The notes beneath the pieces were generated by a model. The model saw only the letters and a list, made by a program, of their open reading frames with translations. It made no database searches and was not told the DNA's origin. A stretch of DNA of 64,000 bases from a bacterium. Lineage in GTDB: Bacteria; Krumholzibacteriota; Krumholzibacteriia; LZORAL124-64-63. A program made the position numbers and the translations under genes. The stretch is taken from NCBI GenBank assembly GCA_016712675.1, contig JADJQR010000001.1:1612001-1676000 (forward strand), written 5' to 3'. Below are positions 8,548 to 20,185 of the stretch, in pieces; positions within the stretch are counted from its first letter, which is position 1, and each line of letters starts with the position of its first letter.

Positions 8548-8581
8548 GGCGCGGAAGTTTCCGCGCGCCGTGCTTTTTTTT
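8548..8581 (+). terminator. Leader terminator immediately upstream of galT (possible attenuator)
   Basis: GCGCGGA (8549-8555) pairs with TCCGCGC (8560-8566), and the hairpin is followed within a few bases by eight T (8574-8581): an intrinsic terminator. CTTCC (8543-8547) can instead pair with GGAAG (8553-8557), which would break it. It lies between the predicted promoter and the galT ribosome binding site, so it would stop a transcript of under 40 nt unless bypassed. Confidence 0.5.
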
Positions 8582-8597
8582 CGGAAGGACCCCGCGA

Positions 8598-9680
8598 TTG
8601 TCGATGCTTCGCCAGGACCCCTTGACCGGCCGCTGGGTCATCATCGCGGCCGGGCGTTCGGGTCGTCCCAACGAGTTCCCGCTCCTGCAACGCCGGTCGA
8701 CCGCCGAAGGACGATGCCCGTTCTGCCCGGGTCACGAGTCCGACACCACGGCCGAAGTCGTGGCCCTGGGCCGCGCGCCGGGAGCGCGCCCTAACAGCCC
8801 CGGGTGGCGGCTGCGGGCCTTCCCCAACCTCTTCCCGGCCGTCGGGGCTCCCGAGGGGCCGGAGTCGCCCGTGCTGGCGCCCCTGCCCCCGGAGCTGTTC
8901 CGCGGCGGCGAAGGCCGCGGCCGCCACGAGGTCGTCGTGTATTCACCCGACCACGGGGCCGGCCTGGCGACGCTCGAACCGGCGGCCGTGCGGGAGTTGC
9001 TCGAGGTGGTCAGGGATCGCGTCCGTGAGTTCCGCACCGAGCCGGGGGTCCGCTTCATCGCGCCATTCTGCAACCACGGACCGGAAGCCGGCGCCACCTT
9101 GACGCATCCGCACCTCCAGATCATCGGCACGCCGCAGGCGCCATTGCTGACAGTCGAGAAGCTCACGCGCCTGAAGCGGTGGCGCGATGCGCGTGGAGGC
9201 TGCCTGCTGTGCGCACTGGTCGGTGCCGAACGCGAGGCGGGGCAGCGGCTGGTCGCGGCCGATCGGCACTGGACCGCTTTGGCGCCGTGGGCCAGCCGAT
9301 TCCCGTGGGAAGTGCTGCTGGTCCCGACGCGACACGCGCCCTGTGCGCTGCCTGCCGATGACCTGGAGTTGGCTTCCCTGGCCGGCATGCTGGGGGCCGT
9401 GCTGCGCGCGCTGCGGCAGCGGCACGGCGACCTGTCGCACAACGTCATCTTCCATCTGGCTCCGCAGCCGGCCGGTGACGAAGGTTACGCCGACCCCGAG
9501 CTTGACGCGCTGCGCCCGGATTCCGCGCAGCTGTGGCACGCGCACATCGAGATCCTGCCCCGTCTGAGCCGCCTGGCCGGCTTCGAAGCCGGGACGGGCT
9601 ACGCCATCAACGCGACCCCGCCCGAGGAGGCCGCGGCCGGCCTGCGGCGGCTGCTCGAAGCGACTGGAGGTTCCGCATGA
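8598..9680 (+). CDS. galT: Galactose-1-phosphate uridylyltransferase (HIT superfamily)
   Basis: A 360-residue GalT-family nucleotidyltransferase. Two CxxC metal sites are visible, CPFCPGHE near residue 40 and CLLC near residue 200, and the active-site histidine triad is THPHLQIIG (H-P-H-x-Q, catalytic His) preceded by FCNHGPEAGATL. The C-terminal half repeats the HIT fold and ends with the WHAHIEILPR segment. It moves UMP between UDP-glucose and a hexose 1-phosphate, linking galactose or other hexose-1-P pools to UDP-glucose; in this cluster that would feed glycogen synthesis. TTG 8598 is chosen because GGAAGG lies about 9 bases upstream and MSMLRQDPLTGRWV is the normal start. Its stop overlaps glgA by 4 bases. 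The third position of the triad motif is Leu rather than the common Gly. Confidence 0.85.
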   Translation: MSMLRQDPLTGRWVIIAAGRSGRPNEFPLLQRRSTAEGRCPFCPGHESDTTAEVVALGRAPGARPNSPGWRLRAFPNLFPAVGAPEGPESPVLAPLPPELFRGGEGRGRHEVVVYSPDHGAGLATLEPAAVRELLEVVRDRVREFRTEPGVRFIAPFCNHGPEAGATLTHPHLQIIGTPQAPLLTVEKLTRLKRWRDARGGCLLCALVGAEREAGQRLVAADRHWTALAPWASRFPWEVLLVPTRHAPCALPADDLELASLAGMLGAVLRALRQRHGDLSHNVIFHLAPQPAGDEGYADPELDALRPDSAQLWHAHIEILPRLSRLAGFEAGTGYAINATPPEEAAAGLRRLLEATGGSA

Positions 9681-11170
9681 ACATCCTGCTGGTGAGCGCC
9701 GAGTATGCGCCCCTGGCCAAGGTCGGCGGCCTGGCCGATGCCGTGGCCGGCCTGGCGGGCGCCCTGGCGGCCCGGGGCCACGACGTGCGGGTCGTGCTGC
9801 CGGCCTACGGGGCGATCGTCGACAGGGCGGCCGAGGCCGGCTTCCGGCCGGCGGGCGGGCCGCCGCTGGCCCTGCGCACGGGAACCGTCTTCCGCCGGGC
9901 CGCCTGGCTGGAGCGGCCGCGCGCGACCCGTGGCCCACGCCTGTACCTGCTGGACGCGCCGGAGGTGTTCGCCGGCGATATCTACGACCGCGCCGGGGGC
10001 CCCCCGCTGGCCCTCGAGCGCGCCGCGCTGCTGGCGCAAGCCGCCCTGCTGCTGCCGCAGCGCCTGGGCTGGCCGGTGGACATCGTCCACGCCCACGACG
10101 CGCACGCGGCGCTCGTGCCGGTCTGTCGCCGCCTGTGGTTCGATGCGGCCGTGCTGCCGGAAGCGGCCATCTCCGTGCTGACGATCCACAACCTTGCCCA
10201 CCAGGAGATCCACCCGCTCGATGCCCTGGCCGCGCTCGGACTGCCGGCGACCGCGCTGGCGTATCCCGGCCTGCTGGAGTTCCACGGCCTGGCCAACCTG
10301 ATGAAGGGGGCCATCGTCGCCGCCGACACCGTCAACACCGTCAGCCCCACCTATGCGACGGAAACCGTCGCGGGCGCGGAGTTCGGCTGCGGGTTGGAGG
10401 GCGCGCTGGCCGCGCGCGGGGCGGCGTACCGCGGGATCCTCAACGGGGCGGACTACCGGTCCTGGAACCCACGCGCGGACCGGGCCCTGCCGGCTCCGTT
10501 CTCGGCGGCCGCGATAGCCGGCCGCGAGCACTGCCGGGTGGCGCTGCGCCGGGAACTGGGCCTGGTCGACGTGGCGCCGGGACGGCTGCTCTGCGGGTTC
10601 GTCGGACGGCTGGTGGCGCAGAAGGGCGTGGAACTGCTGCTGCCGCTGCTGGAACGGCTGGCCGAAGACGGCCTGGGATTCGCCCTGTTGGGCAGCGGCG
10701 ACGGCGCGCTGGAGGAACGCCTGCGCGCGCTGGCCGATGCGCACCCCGGCAGCATCGCCTTCGTGCGCGGGTTCGACGATGCCCTGGCCCGCCGCATCTA
10801 CGGCGGCAGCGACCTCTTCCTGATGCCGAGCCTCTTCGAGCCGTGCGGTCTGGGCCAGATGTATGCGTTGCGCTACGGGGCGGCGCCCATCGTCCGGCGG
10901 ACCGGAGGCCTGGCCGACACCGTGGTCGATGCCGCGCTGCCGGACGGCGACGGCTTCGTGTTCGATGATGCCCGCCCCGACGCGCTGCTGGCTGCGCTGC
11001 GGCGGGCCGAAGCGCTGTGGTCCGACCGCTCCGGGTGGGCGGCGCTTCAGCAGAGGGGCATGCGGCGCCTGTTCGACTGGGACCGGTCCGCAGCGGACTA
11101 CGAGTTGATGTACACGCAGGCCGCCGTCGCCGGGCAGGCTGCAGGAAGGGGGGGCCATGTCCGGGGCTGA
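9677..11170 (+). CDS. glgA: Glycogen synthase (GT5)
   Basis: A 497-residue starch/glycogen synthase. The N-terminal MNILLVSAEYAPLAKVGGLA contains the ADP-glucose-binding K15-x-G-G-L. HAHDAHAALVPV, NTVSPTYATE and the GT-B C-terminal domain (FVGRLVAQKGVELL, then PSLFEPCGLGQMYALRYG with the catalytic Glu, then TGGLADTV) complete the family set. It extends alpha-1,4-glucan chains using ADP-glucose, which the glgC product in the same cluster would supply. Start by the ATGA overlap with galT. The last 14 bases overlap the start of the sensor kinase gene. At 497 residues it is of ordinary length. Confidence 0.93.
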   Translation: MNILLVSAEYAPLAKVGGLADAVAGLAGALAARGHDVRVVLPAYGAIVDRAAEAGFRPAGGPPLALRTGTVFRRAAWLERPRATRGPRLYLLDAPEVFAGDIYDRAGGPPLALERAALLAQAALLLPQRLGWPVDIVHAHDAHAALVPVCRRLWFDAAVLPEAAISVLTIHNLAHQEIHPLDALAALGLPATALAYPGLLEFHGLANLMKGAIVAADTVNTVSPTYATETVAGAEFGCGLEGALAARGAAYRGILNGADYRSWNPRADRALPAPFSAAAIAGREHCRVALRRELGLVDVAPGRLLCGFVGRLVAQKGVELLLPLLERLAEDGLGFALLGSGDGALEERLRALADAHPGSIAFVRGFDDALARRIYGGSDLFLMPSLFEPCGLGQMYALRYGAAPIVRRTGGLADTVVDAALPDGDGFVFDDARPDALLAALRRAEALWSDRSGWAALQQRGMRRLFDWDRSAADYELMYTQAAVAGQAAGRGGHVRG

Positions 11171-12950
11171 GTCTCAGCTCGTGCGGCACGACATCGTCGC
11201 CGCGGGCTTCCGCGGCTCCCGGGAGCCGATGCTCATCGTGGACGCGGACGGGCGCGTGGTGGCCGCCAGCGAGGGCCTGGCGGCGCTGCTGGGCCTGCCG
11301 GTGGACGCGCTGCCGGGCGAGATCTGCGCGGACTGGTTCCTCCCGGCCGAGGCGCTCGGCGGGTGCGCGCTGCTGGGCGGCTGCCAGGGCGGACTGCAGA
11401 GGCAGTTGCACCTGCGCAACGTCCACGGCGACCTGGTCCCGGTCGAGGTGACCTGTTCGAGCTTCCAGGCCGAGCCGCTGATGCCGGGCGGCGAGGGCGA
11501 GGCCGACGGACCGGACGCGCGCCGCCACTGCTACTTCCATGTCCAGGACGCGCGCGTGCGGCAGCACGAGGACCAGGTGCGGGCAGCCCGCCTGGCCAAG
11601 CTGCCCCTGTTGAACCAGGTCTCCGAGGCGCTCTACGGCGCGCACCTGACGCTCGACCAGATCCTGCAGGCGATCCTCATCTGCGTGACCGCCGGCCAGG
11701 GGCTCCGGTTCAACCGGGCCTTCCTGCTGCTCGTCGACGAGTCGGGCACCCGCCTCAGGGGCGAAGTGGCGATCGGGCCGAGCAACGCCGAAGAGGCTGC
11801 CCGCATCTGGCACGACCTGGCCGACCGGCCGGCGGATCTGTTCGAGATGATGACCAGCTATGACCAGTCCATCAAGAACACGAACGCCGCGGTCAATGCG
11901 ATCGTCCGCCGGATGACGGTTCCCCTGGAACACGATGAGCACCTGCTGGTGCGCGCGATGCACGAGCGGCGGGTCGCGCGCGTGACCTCGGACCTGCAGT
12001 GGCCCGGCGTCGACGAACTACGCGGTTGGCTGGGTGGCGGGCCGTTCGCTGTGGCGCCGCTGACCATCCGCAGCGGGCCGGTGGGAGTCATCGTGGCCGA
12101 CAACGCCATCAGCGGGCAGGAGATCGGCGACCTGGACCTGGAGTTCCTGCAGATGTTCGCCAACCAGAGCGCCGCGGCCATCGAGAACAGCCGGCTCTAC
12201 CGTGAACTGGAGAAGAGGCTGGTCGACCTGCGCCGGGCGCACCACCAGCAGAAGGAGGACCAGCAGACGCTCCTGCGGATGGAGCGCCTGAGCGTCATGG
12301 GCGAGACCTCGGCCATCGTGGCCCACGAACTGCGGAACCCGCTGGTGGCGATCGGCGGATTTGCGCGGACGTTGACGAGGAACCTGGATGAATCGGACCC
12401 GAATCACCGGTTCGCCTCGATCATCGCCGACGAGGTGGCGCGGATGGAGGAAATCATCCACGACCTGCTGGATTTCATCCGGCCGCGCAAGATGCTGCGC
12501 CAGGAGACCGTGCTGGACGCGCTGGTGGTCGAGACCGCCGAGCGATTCCGAGCCGAACTGGAAGGGTCCGCGATCAGGCTGGATGTCGAGGCCGGGTGCG
12601 GCGAGGCGGCCCTGGAATGCCATCCCGGCGAGATCCAGCAGGTGCTGCAGAACTTCCTGATGAACGCGATGCAGGCGCAGGCCTTCGGCGGGCAGGTCAC
12701 CGTGCGCTCGACCCCGGTCGACGGCGGACTCAAGGTCGAGGTGCTCGATTCCGGCCCGGGGTTTGCAGAAGCCGACGGCAAGCGGTTGTTCTCGCCGTTC
12801 TTCTCGACCAAGCCCACCGGATCGGGCCTGGGATTGACCATCTGCGCGCAGATCATCAAGGCGCACGGCGGGGTCACCGGGGCGGCCAACCGGCCGGACG
12901 GCGGGGCGACCTTCTGGTTCATTCTGCCTCTGCCCCGGGACGCGGGGTAG
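11157..12950 (+). CDS. PAS-GAF sensor histidine kinase
   Basis: A 597-residue soluble sensor kinase with no membrane segments. A PAS domain (about 20-130: PMLIVDADGRVVAASEGLAA) is followed by a GAF domain (about 155-345: LDQILQAILICVTAG ... FANQSAAAIENSRLY) and a short coiled linker. The dimerisation domain carries the phosphorylated His390 in VAHELRNPLVAIGGFA. The ATPase domain has the N box (NFLMNAMQA), G1 (DSGPGF), F box (LFSPFFSTK) and G2 (GSGLGLTI). Its reading frame overlaps glgA by 14 bases, and a response regulator follows 112 bases later, so it is likely the input of a cytoplasmic two-component pair tied to glycogen metabolism. The signal sensed is unknown. Confidence 0.9.
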   Translation: MSGAESQLVRHDIVAAGFRGSREPMLIVDADGRVVAASEGLAALLGLPVDALPGEICADWFLPAEALGGCALLGGCQGGLQRQLHLRNVHGDLVPVEVTCSSFQAEPLMPGGEGEADGPDARRHCYFHVQDARVRQHEDQVRAARLAKLPLLNQVSEALYGAHLTLDQILQAILICVTAGQGLRFNRAFLLLVDESGTRLRGEVAIGPSNAEEAARIWHDLADRPADLFEMMTSYDQSIKNTNAAVNAIVRRMTVPLEHDEHLLVRAMHERRVARVTSDLQWPGVDELRGWLGGGPFAVAPLTIRSGPVGVIVADNAISGQEIGDLDLEFLQMFANQSAAAIENSRLYRELEKRLVDLRRAHHQQKEDQQTLLRMERLSVMGETSAIVAHELRNPLVAIGGFARTLTRNLDESDPNHRFASIIADEVARMEEIIHDLLDFIRPRKMLRQETVLDALVVETAERFRAELEGSAIRLDVEAGCGEAALECHPGEIQQVLQNFLMNAMQAQAFGGQVTVRSTPVDGGLKVEVLDSGPGFAEADGKRLFSPFFSTKPTGSGLGLTICAQIIKAHGGVTGAANRPDGGATFWFILPLPRDAG

Positions 12951-13062
12951 GTGATGGCGGAATCGGCGATTTCACTGGCGAGCTCCGGTGACCGGCGGTA
13001 AAATGCGGATGAGGCGCGCGACAGGATGTACTGCGCCTCCGGATTCGCAAGGGAGGGCGAAC

Positions 13063-13434
13063 ATGGCCAAGGTCCTGATAGTCGATGACGAGCCTCATCT
13101 GAGGCTGCTCTACGAGACCGAACTGCGGCGCGCGGGCTACGAGACGATGACCGCGAGCAATGCCGCCCAGGGACTCGAGTTCGTCGACACGATGCGCCCC
13201 GATCTGGTCGTCCTGGACATCCGCATGGCGGGCATGGACGGGATCGAAGCCCTGCAGCGCATCCTTGAGCGCAACAACAGCATCCCGGTCGTGCTCAACA
13301 CCGCGTTCTCCAGCTATCGCGACAACTACCTGACGTGGGCCGCCGACGCCTACGTCACGAAGTCGTCCGACGTGACGGAATTGCTGGAGACGGTGAAGAA
13401 CATCCTGGACGGACGGCTGGCGGCCCGCAGCTGA
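13063..13434 (+). CDS. Single-domain response regulator
   Basis: A 123-residue CheY-like receiver with no output domain. The acid pocket is in VLIVDDEPHLRLL, the phosphorylated Asp is in DLVVLDIRMAGMDG, the switch Thr is in LNTAFSSY and the conserved Lys is in YVTKSSDVTEL. It can act as a phosphorelay intermediate or by protein-protein contact. GGGAGGG lies 7 bases before ATG 13063, which decides the start. TAAAAT at 12999-13004 may be a -10 box, but no good -35 is seen, so it could be co-transcribed with the preceding kinase. glgC follows 47 bases downstream, placing the pair between the two glycogen genes. Confidence 0.9.
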   Translation: MAKVLIVDDEPHLRLLYETELRRAGYETMTASNAAQGLEFVDTMRPDLVVLDIRMAGMDGIEALQRILERNNSIPVVLNTAFSSYRDNYLTWAADAYVTKSSDVTELLETVKNILDGRLAARS

Positions 13435-13481
13435 CAGCGTGATGGCCGCGGGCGGGGGCCCGCCGCCGGAAAGTGGTCGCG

Positions 13482-14759
13482 TTGAGCAATCGCGAACTGG
13501 TTCGCGGCACGCTGAGCCTCGTGCTGGCCGGCGGGCAGGGTGAGCGCCTGTATCCGCTCACCCGGGACCGCTCGAAGCCTTCGGTGCCGTTCGGTGGCGC
13601 CTACCGCATCATCGACTTCACGCTCTCCAACTGCGTCAACAGCGGGCTGCGTCAGATCTACGTGCTGACGCAGTACAAGTCGTTCTCGCTGGACCAGCAC
13701 CTGCAGCGCGGCTGGAACATCTTCAGCTACGAGGCGGACGAGTTCCTCTACCGGATCCCGCCGCAGCACCGCGTGGGGCAGAAGTGGTACCAGGGCACGG
13801 CCGACGCCGTGTACCAGAACATCTACCTCCTGGAGGAGCGCCGGCCCCGGCGCGTGCTGATCCTCTCGGGTGACCACGTCTACCGCATGAACTACGCGAA
13901 GCTGCTCGAATTCCACGAGGAGCGGGGCGCGCGGCTGAGCCTCTGCGCCGCCGTCGTACCGAAGGAAGGCGCCGACCAGTTCGGCATCCTCGAGGTCGAC
14001 GCCGACTGGAAGGTCATCGGCTTCCAGGAGAAGCCCGCCGACCCCAAGACGATTCCCGGCGATCCGGACCATTGCCTGGTCAACATGGGCGTCTACGTGT
14101 TCGACACCGAGAGCCTCGTACGCGAGCTCTGCCACGACGTCAAGTCCCCCGACTCGCGCCACGACTTCGGGCGGAACATCATCCCGGCGATGGTCGCGCG
14201 CGGGGAAGTGTACGCGTTCCCGTTCCGGGATCCCGACTCCGGGCAGGCCTGGTACTGGCGCGACATCGGCACGCTCGACAGCTACTACGAGGCGAACATG
14301 GAACTGACGCGGCGCAAGCCGCAGTTCGACCTCTACGACCCGGACTGGCATTTCCGCGCCTGGCAGCCGCCGCTGCCGCCCAGCAAGACGGTGCATGGCG
14401 TGGCCGACGGCGGCCCGCTGCCGGGCATCGTGGAGGACAGCATCATCGGCAGCGGATCGCTGATCTCCGGCGGGCGCATCGCGCGCTCGGTGGTCGGCCA
14501 CAGCTGCCGGCTGAGTTCCTATGCGAGCGTCACCGAGAGCATCCTGATGGACGGGGTGCGCATCGGGCGCCACGCCGAGGTGCGGCGCTGCATCGTCGAC
14601 AAGGGCGTCGTGGTCCCCGACGGCATGCGCCTGGGTTGCGATCCGGTCTGGGATGCGGCGCACTTCACCGTGTCGCCCTCGGGGGTGGTCGTGGTCCCCC
14701 GCCACGCGGACCTCACCGGCCTGGGACGTCCGTGGCCGGCTGCCGCCGGCTCGCGCTAG
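13482..14759 (+). CDS. glgC: Glucose-1-phosphate adenylyltransferase
   Basis: A 425-residue ADP-glucose pyrophosphorylase. The N-terminal nucleotidyltransferase domain shows VLAGGQGERLYPLTRDRSKP (signature with Arg and Lys), FGGAYRIIDFTLSNCVNSG, WYQGTADAVYQNI, LSGDHVYRMNY (metal Asp) and FQEKP. WRDIGTLDSYYEANMEL is the sugar-phosphate end, and the C-terminal left-handed beta-helix hexapeptides (SIIGSGSLISGG and onwards) form the allosteric domain. It makes ADP-glucose from ATP and glucose-1-P for GlgA. TTG 13482 is preferred over GTG 13473 because GGAAAG (13468-13473) is correctly spaced only for the TTG. The stop overlaps the convergent glycosyltransferase by 4 bases. Confidence 0.93.
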   Translation: MSNRELVRGTLSLVLAGGQGERLYPLTRDRSKPSVPFGGAYRIIDFTLSNCVNSGLRQIYVLTQYKSFSLDQHLQRGWNIFSYEADEFLYRIPPQHRVGQKWYQGTADAVYQNIYLLEERRPRRVLILSGDHVYRMNYAKLLEFHEERGARLSLCAAVVPKEGADQFGILEVDADWKVIGFQEKPADPKTIPGDPDHCLVNMGVYVFDTESLVRELCHDVKSPDSRHDFGRNIIPAMVARGEVYAFPFRDPDSGQAWYWRDIGTLDSYYEANMELTRRKPQFDLYDPDWHFRAWQPPLPPSKTVHGVADGGPLPGIVEDSIIGSGSLISGGRIARSVVGHSCRLSSYASVTESILMDGVRIGRHAEVRRCIVDKGVVVPDGMRLGCDPVWDAAHFTVSPSGVVVVPRHADLTGLGRPWPAAAGSR

Positions 14760-15838
14760 AGCGCCCCCGGTTCCGCCCCGCACAGGGCCTGCAGGCGCGA
14801 GAGCGAATCCTCGCGATCGAACCGCGCCGCCACGTGCACCCGCGCTGCGCTTCCCAGTCCCGCGGCCAGGGTGGCGTCAGCGAGCAGCCGCCGCAGCGCC
14901 GCTGCCAGCGCGGGCGCGTCGAGCGGCGGGACGAGCAGGCCGGTGACGCCGTCCTCGACGATCTCCGGCAGCGAACTCGTCCGTGATGCCACCACCGGCA
15001 CACCGCAGGCGCCGGCCTCGGCCGCGACCAGGCCGAAGCCCTCGCTCAGCGACGGCATGGCCAGCACGTCGAGCGCCTGGTAGAACGGCGCCAGTTCCTC
15101 GACATGGCCCAGCAGTTCCACCGCCTGCGGCCGCCGCAGGCCGCGCCGCCAGGTCTCCAGGTGGGCCCGCAGCGGTCCCTGGCCGGCAACCAGCAGCCGG
15201 CGCGCGACTTCCTGCTCCGCCTGCGATTCCAGCAGCGTCCACGCCGCCATCAGCGTGGCCAGGCCCTTGCGCTCGATCAGCTGTCCGGCAAACCCCACCG
15301 TGCCGTTGGCCGGGGCCGCGGCGCGGGGCTGGAACCGCACCAGGTCGACTCCCTTGTACAGCAGGTGCACGCGGGCCGGGTCGAGCCAGGGCGCACTGGC
15401 GAGCACCGTGCGACGCGTGGCTTCCGAATTCGCCAGCAGGCCGGTCGCCGCGCGCGTGAAGTACCAGCGGTAGTAGGCCTTCGCCTTCAGCGGGAAGTCG
15501 CTCTCGCGGGTGGCCAGGCGGCAGGGCACGCCCGCCAGGCAAGCGGCCGGGGCTGCAGCCTTGAGGTCCTTGGTGAGGTTCGCGATCACCGCGCGCGGGT
15601 GCCAACGACGCAGGCGGCCGAACAGCAGGGCCAGGGTCCACGGCGCCGCGTCGAAGCGGATCGGGATCGCGGCCGTGGGCACACCGGCCGCTCGCGAACG
15701 GGCCAGCAACTCGCTGCCGGGCTGGGCAATGATCCCGGTCCGGACGCCCCGCTCGCCGAGGGCGATCGCCGTCTCGAGCATCCAGACTTCGGCCCCGCCC
15801 CAGCTGCGCAGGGAGTTGACGAAGCAGATCTGGACCAT
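14756..15838 (-). CDS. Family 4 glycosyltransferase
   Basis: A 360-residue GT-B glycosyltransferase. The acceptor domain starts with ICFVNSLRSWGGAEVWMLE (the GGAE loop) and the donor domain with VGFAGQLIERKGLATLM; the nucleotide-sugar motif is MPSLSEGFGLVAAEAGACG, the E-x7-E typical of GT4. The donor and acceptor are not predictable. It is monocistronic on the minus strand. The start at 15838 is set by GAAAGG about 7 bases upstream; a longer in-frame extension to 15895 lacks family similarity. Its 3' end overlaps glgC by 4 bases. A role in lipopolysaccharide or exopolysaccharide synthesis is an inference. Confidence 0.85.
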   Translation of the reverse strand: MVQICFVNSLRSWGGAEVWMLETAIALGERGVRTGIIAQPGSELLARSRAAGVPTAAIPIRFDAAPWTLALLFGRLRRWHPRAVIANLTKDLKAAAPAACLAGVPCRLATRESDFPLKAKAYYRWYFTRAATGLLANSEATRRTVLASAPWLDPARVHLLYKGVDLVRFQPRAAAPANGTVGFAGQLIERKGLATLMAAWTLLESQAEQEVARRLLVAGQGPLRAHLETWRRGLRRPQAVELLGHVEELAPFYQALDVLAMPSLSEGFGLVAAEAGACGVPVVASRTSSLPEIVEDGVTGLLVPPLDAPALAAALRRLLADATLAAGLGSAARVHVAARFDREDSLSRLQALCGAEPGAL

Positions 15839-16020
15839 CGGCGGCCTTTCGTGGGCGGTGCGGCTCATCATAGGGCCGGTGGCCCGGGCAGCCAACGGCG
15901 AAACCGGCCTGGCCCCGCCCGTCGTTGCCGCACCCGGGGCTGCGGGTTAGCTTGGCTCCCGAGCGGTCACCGGCAGCCTGCCACCGCGTTCCCGAAGCTG
16001 ATCTCCGAACCGAGGTCCCG

Positions 16021-17035
16021 ATGCCGCCCGCCTTGCCCCGCAAGGAGACCCGACTGGACCCGCGCCTGCCCTGGCTGGGCGGTGTGCGCCGGCTGCTGTC
16101 GCCGATGGCCGGGGTTACCGACCGCGCGTTCCGCACGATCTGCCGCCGGTACGGCGCGGACATGGGCTTCTGCGAATTCGCTTCGGCCAGCGGCCTGACC
16201 TACGGCGGGGAGAACACCTGGAAGCTGGTCGACACCGACGGCGAGGCGGGCCTGGTCGGTGTCCAGATCTTCGGCGCGGACCCCGAACACATGCGGCAGG
16301 CGGCGCGCCTGCTGTCGGGTCGCCGGTTGGACGTGCTGGACATCAACTTCGGCTGTCCCGTCAAGAAGGTCGTGCGCAAGTGCGGCGGCAGCGCCCTGCT
16401 GGCGGATGTTCCGCTGCTCGAGCGCATCGTCCGGGCCGTGATCGAGGGCAGCGAGGTGCCGGTCACTGCCAAGATCCGCACCGGCTGGGACGAGGACAAG
16501 GTCAACTACGTCGAGGTCGGGCTGCTGCTGCAGGAGCTCGGCTGCGCCTGGGTGACGATGCACGGGCGGACGCGCGCGCAGAAGTTCACCGGTCGGGCCG
16601 ACTGGGACCGCATCGCGCATCTGGTCGAGAGTCTGGACGTCCCGGTCATCGGCAACGGAGACGTCGTCGACGGCGAGAGCTACCGTCGCCTGGTCGGGCA
16701 CACGCGCTGCCACGGGGTCATGATCGGACGCGGGGCCATGGGCAATCCCTGGATCTTCGAGCAGATGAAGGCGGTCGACGAGGGACGACCGGCCCGTACG
16801 GTGACCTTCGCCGAGATGTGCGCCGTGACCGCCGACCACGTCCGTGGCGAAGTCGCTGCCCGCGGCGAGGGCCATGGCTGCCTGGTTGTGCGCTCGCACA
16901 TCACGCGTTGCTTCCGGGGCTACCCGGGAGCGGCGGCCTTTCGCAAACTGCTCTTCGACGCCGACGGCAGCGCGGCGCTCATCGCCCTGCTGGACCAGGC
17001 GGCCGGCCTGGACGATCCGCGGGTGGTGGCCGGCG

Positions 17036-17046
<11 letters not shown>
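16021..17046 (+). CDS. dus: tRNA-dihydrouridine synthase
   Basis: A 341-residue FMN-dependent Dus protein that reduces uridines in the tRNA D-loop. The TIM-barrel motifs are complete: LLSPMAGVTDRAFRTICRRY near the start, GVQIFGADPEHM, DINFGCPVKKVVRKCGGSAL with the catalytic Cys112, TAKIRTGWDED, WVTMHGRTRAQKFTG and IGNGDVVDGE, then MIGRGAMGNPWIFEQ. The C-terminal helical domain ends about residue 340. ATG 16021 gives a normal N-terminus, with GAGG upstream. The ABC ATPase gene begins inside its last codons (11-base overlap). The family is clear but the Dus subgroup (A, B or C) is not assigned. Confidence 0.92.
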
Positions 17047-20140
<3,094 letters not shown>

Positions 20141-20185
20141 CCGACGGCGCGCAGCCCAAAGGGGCGGCGCGCAGCGAGGTCCGAC

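Larger units (their letters stand above)
8271..8597 (+). other. Intergenic region upstream of galT
   Basis: This 327-base gap holds no convincing gene. It contains the 13-bp hairpin ending the deacetylase unit (8305-8335), a 14-bp palindrome GGGGCGGCCGCCCC (8442-8455), a good promoter (8509-8537) and a second hairpin with a run of eight T (8548-8581) directly before the galT ribosome binding site (GGAAGG, 8583-8588). Confidence 0.7.

Noticed and set aside
13473-13475. GTG as the glgC start
   Set aside because: The GGAAAG ribosome binding site overlaps it; the TTG at 13482 has correct spacing.
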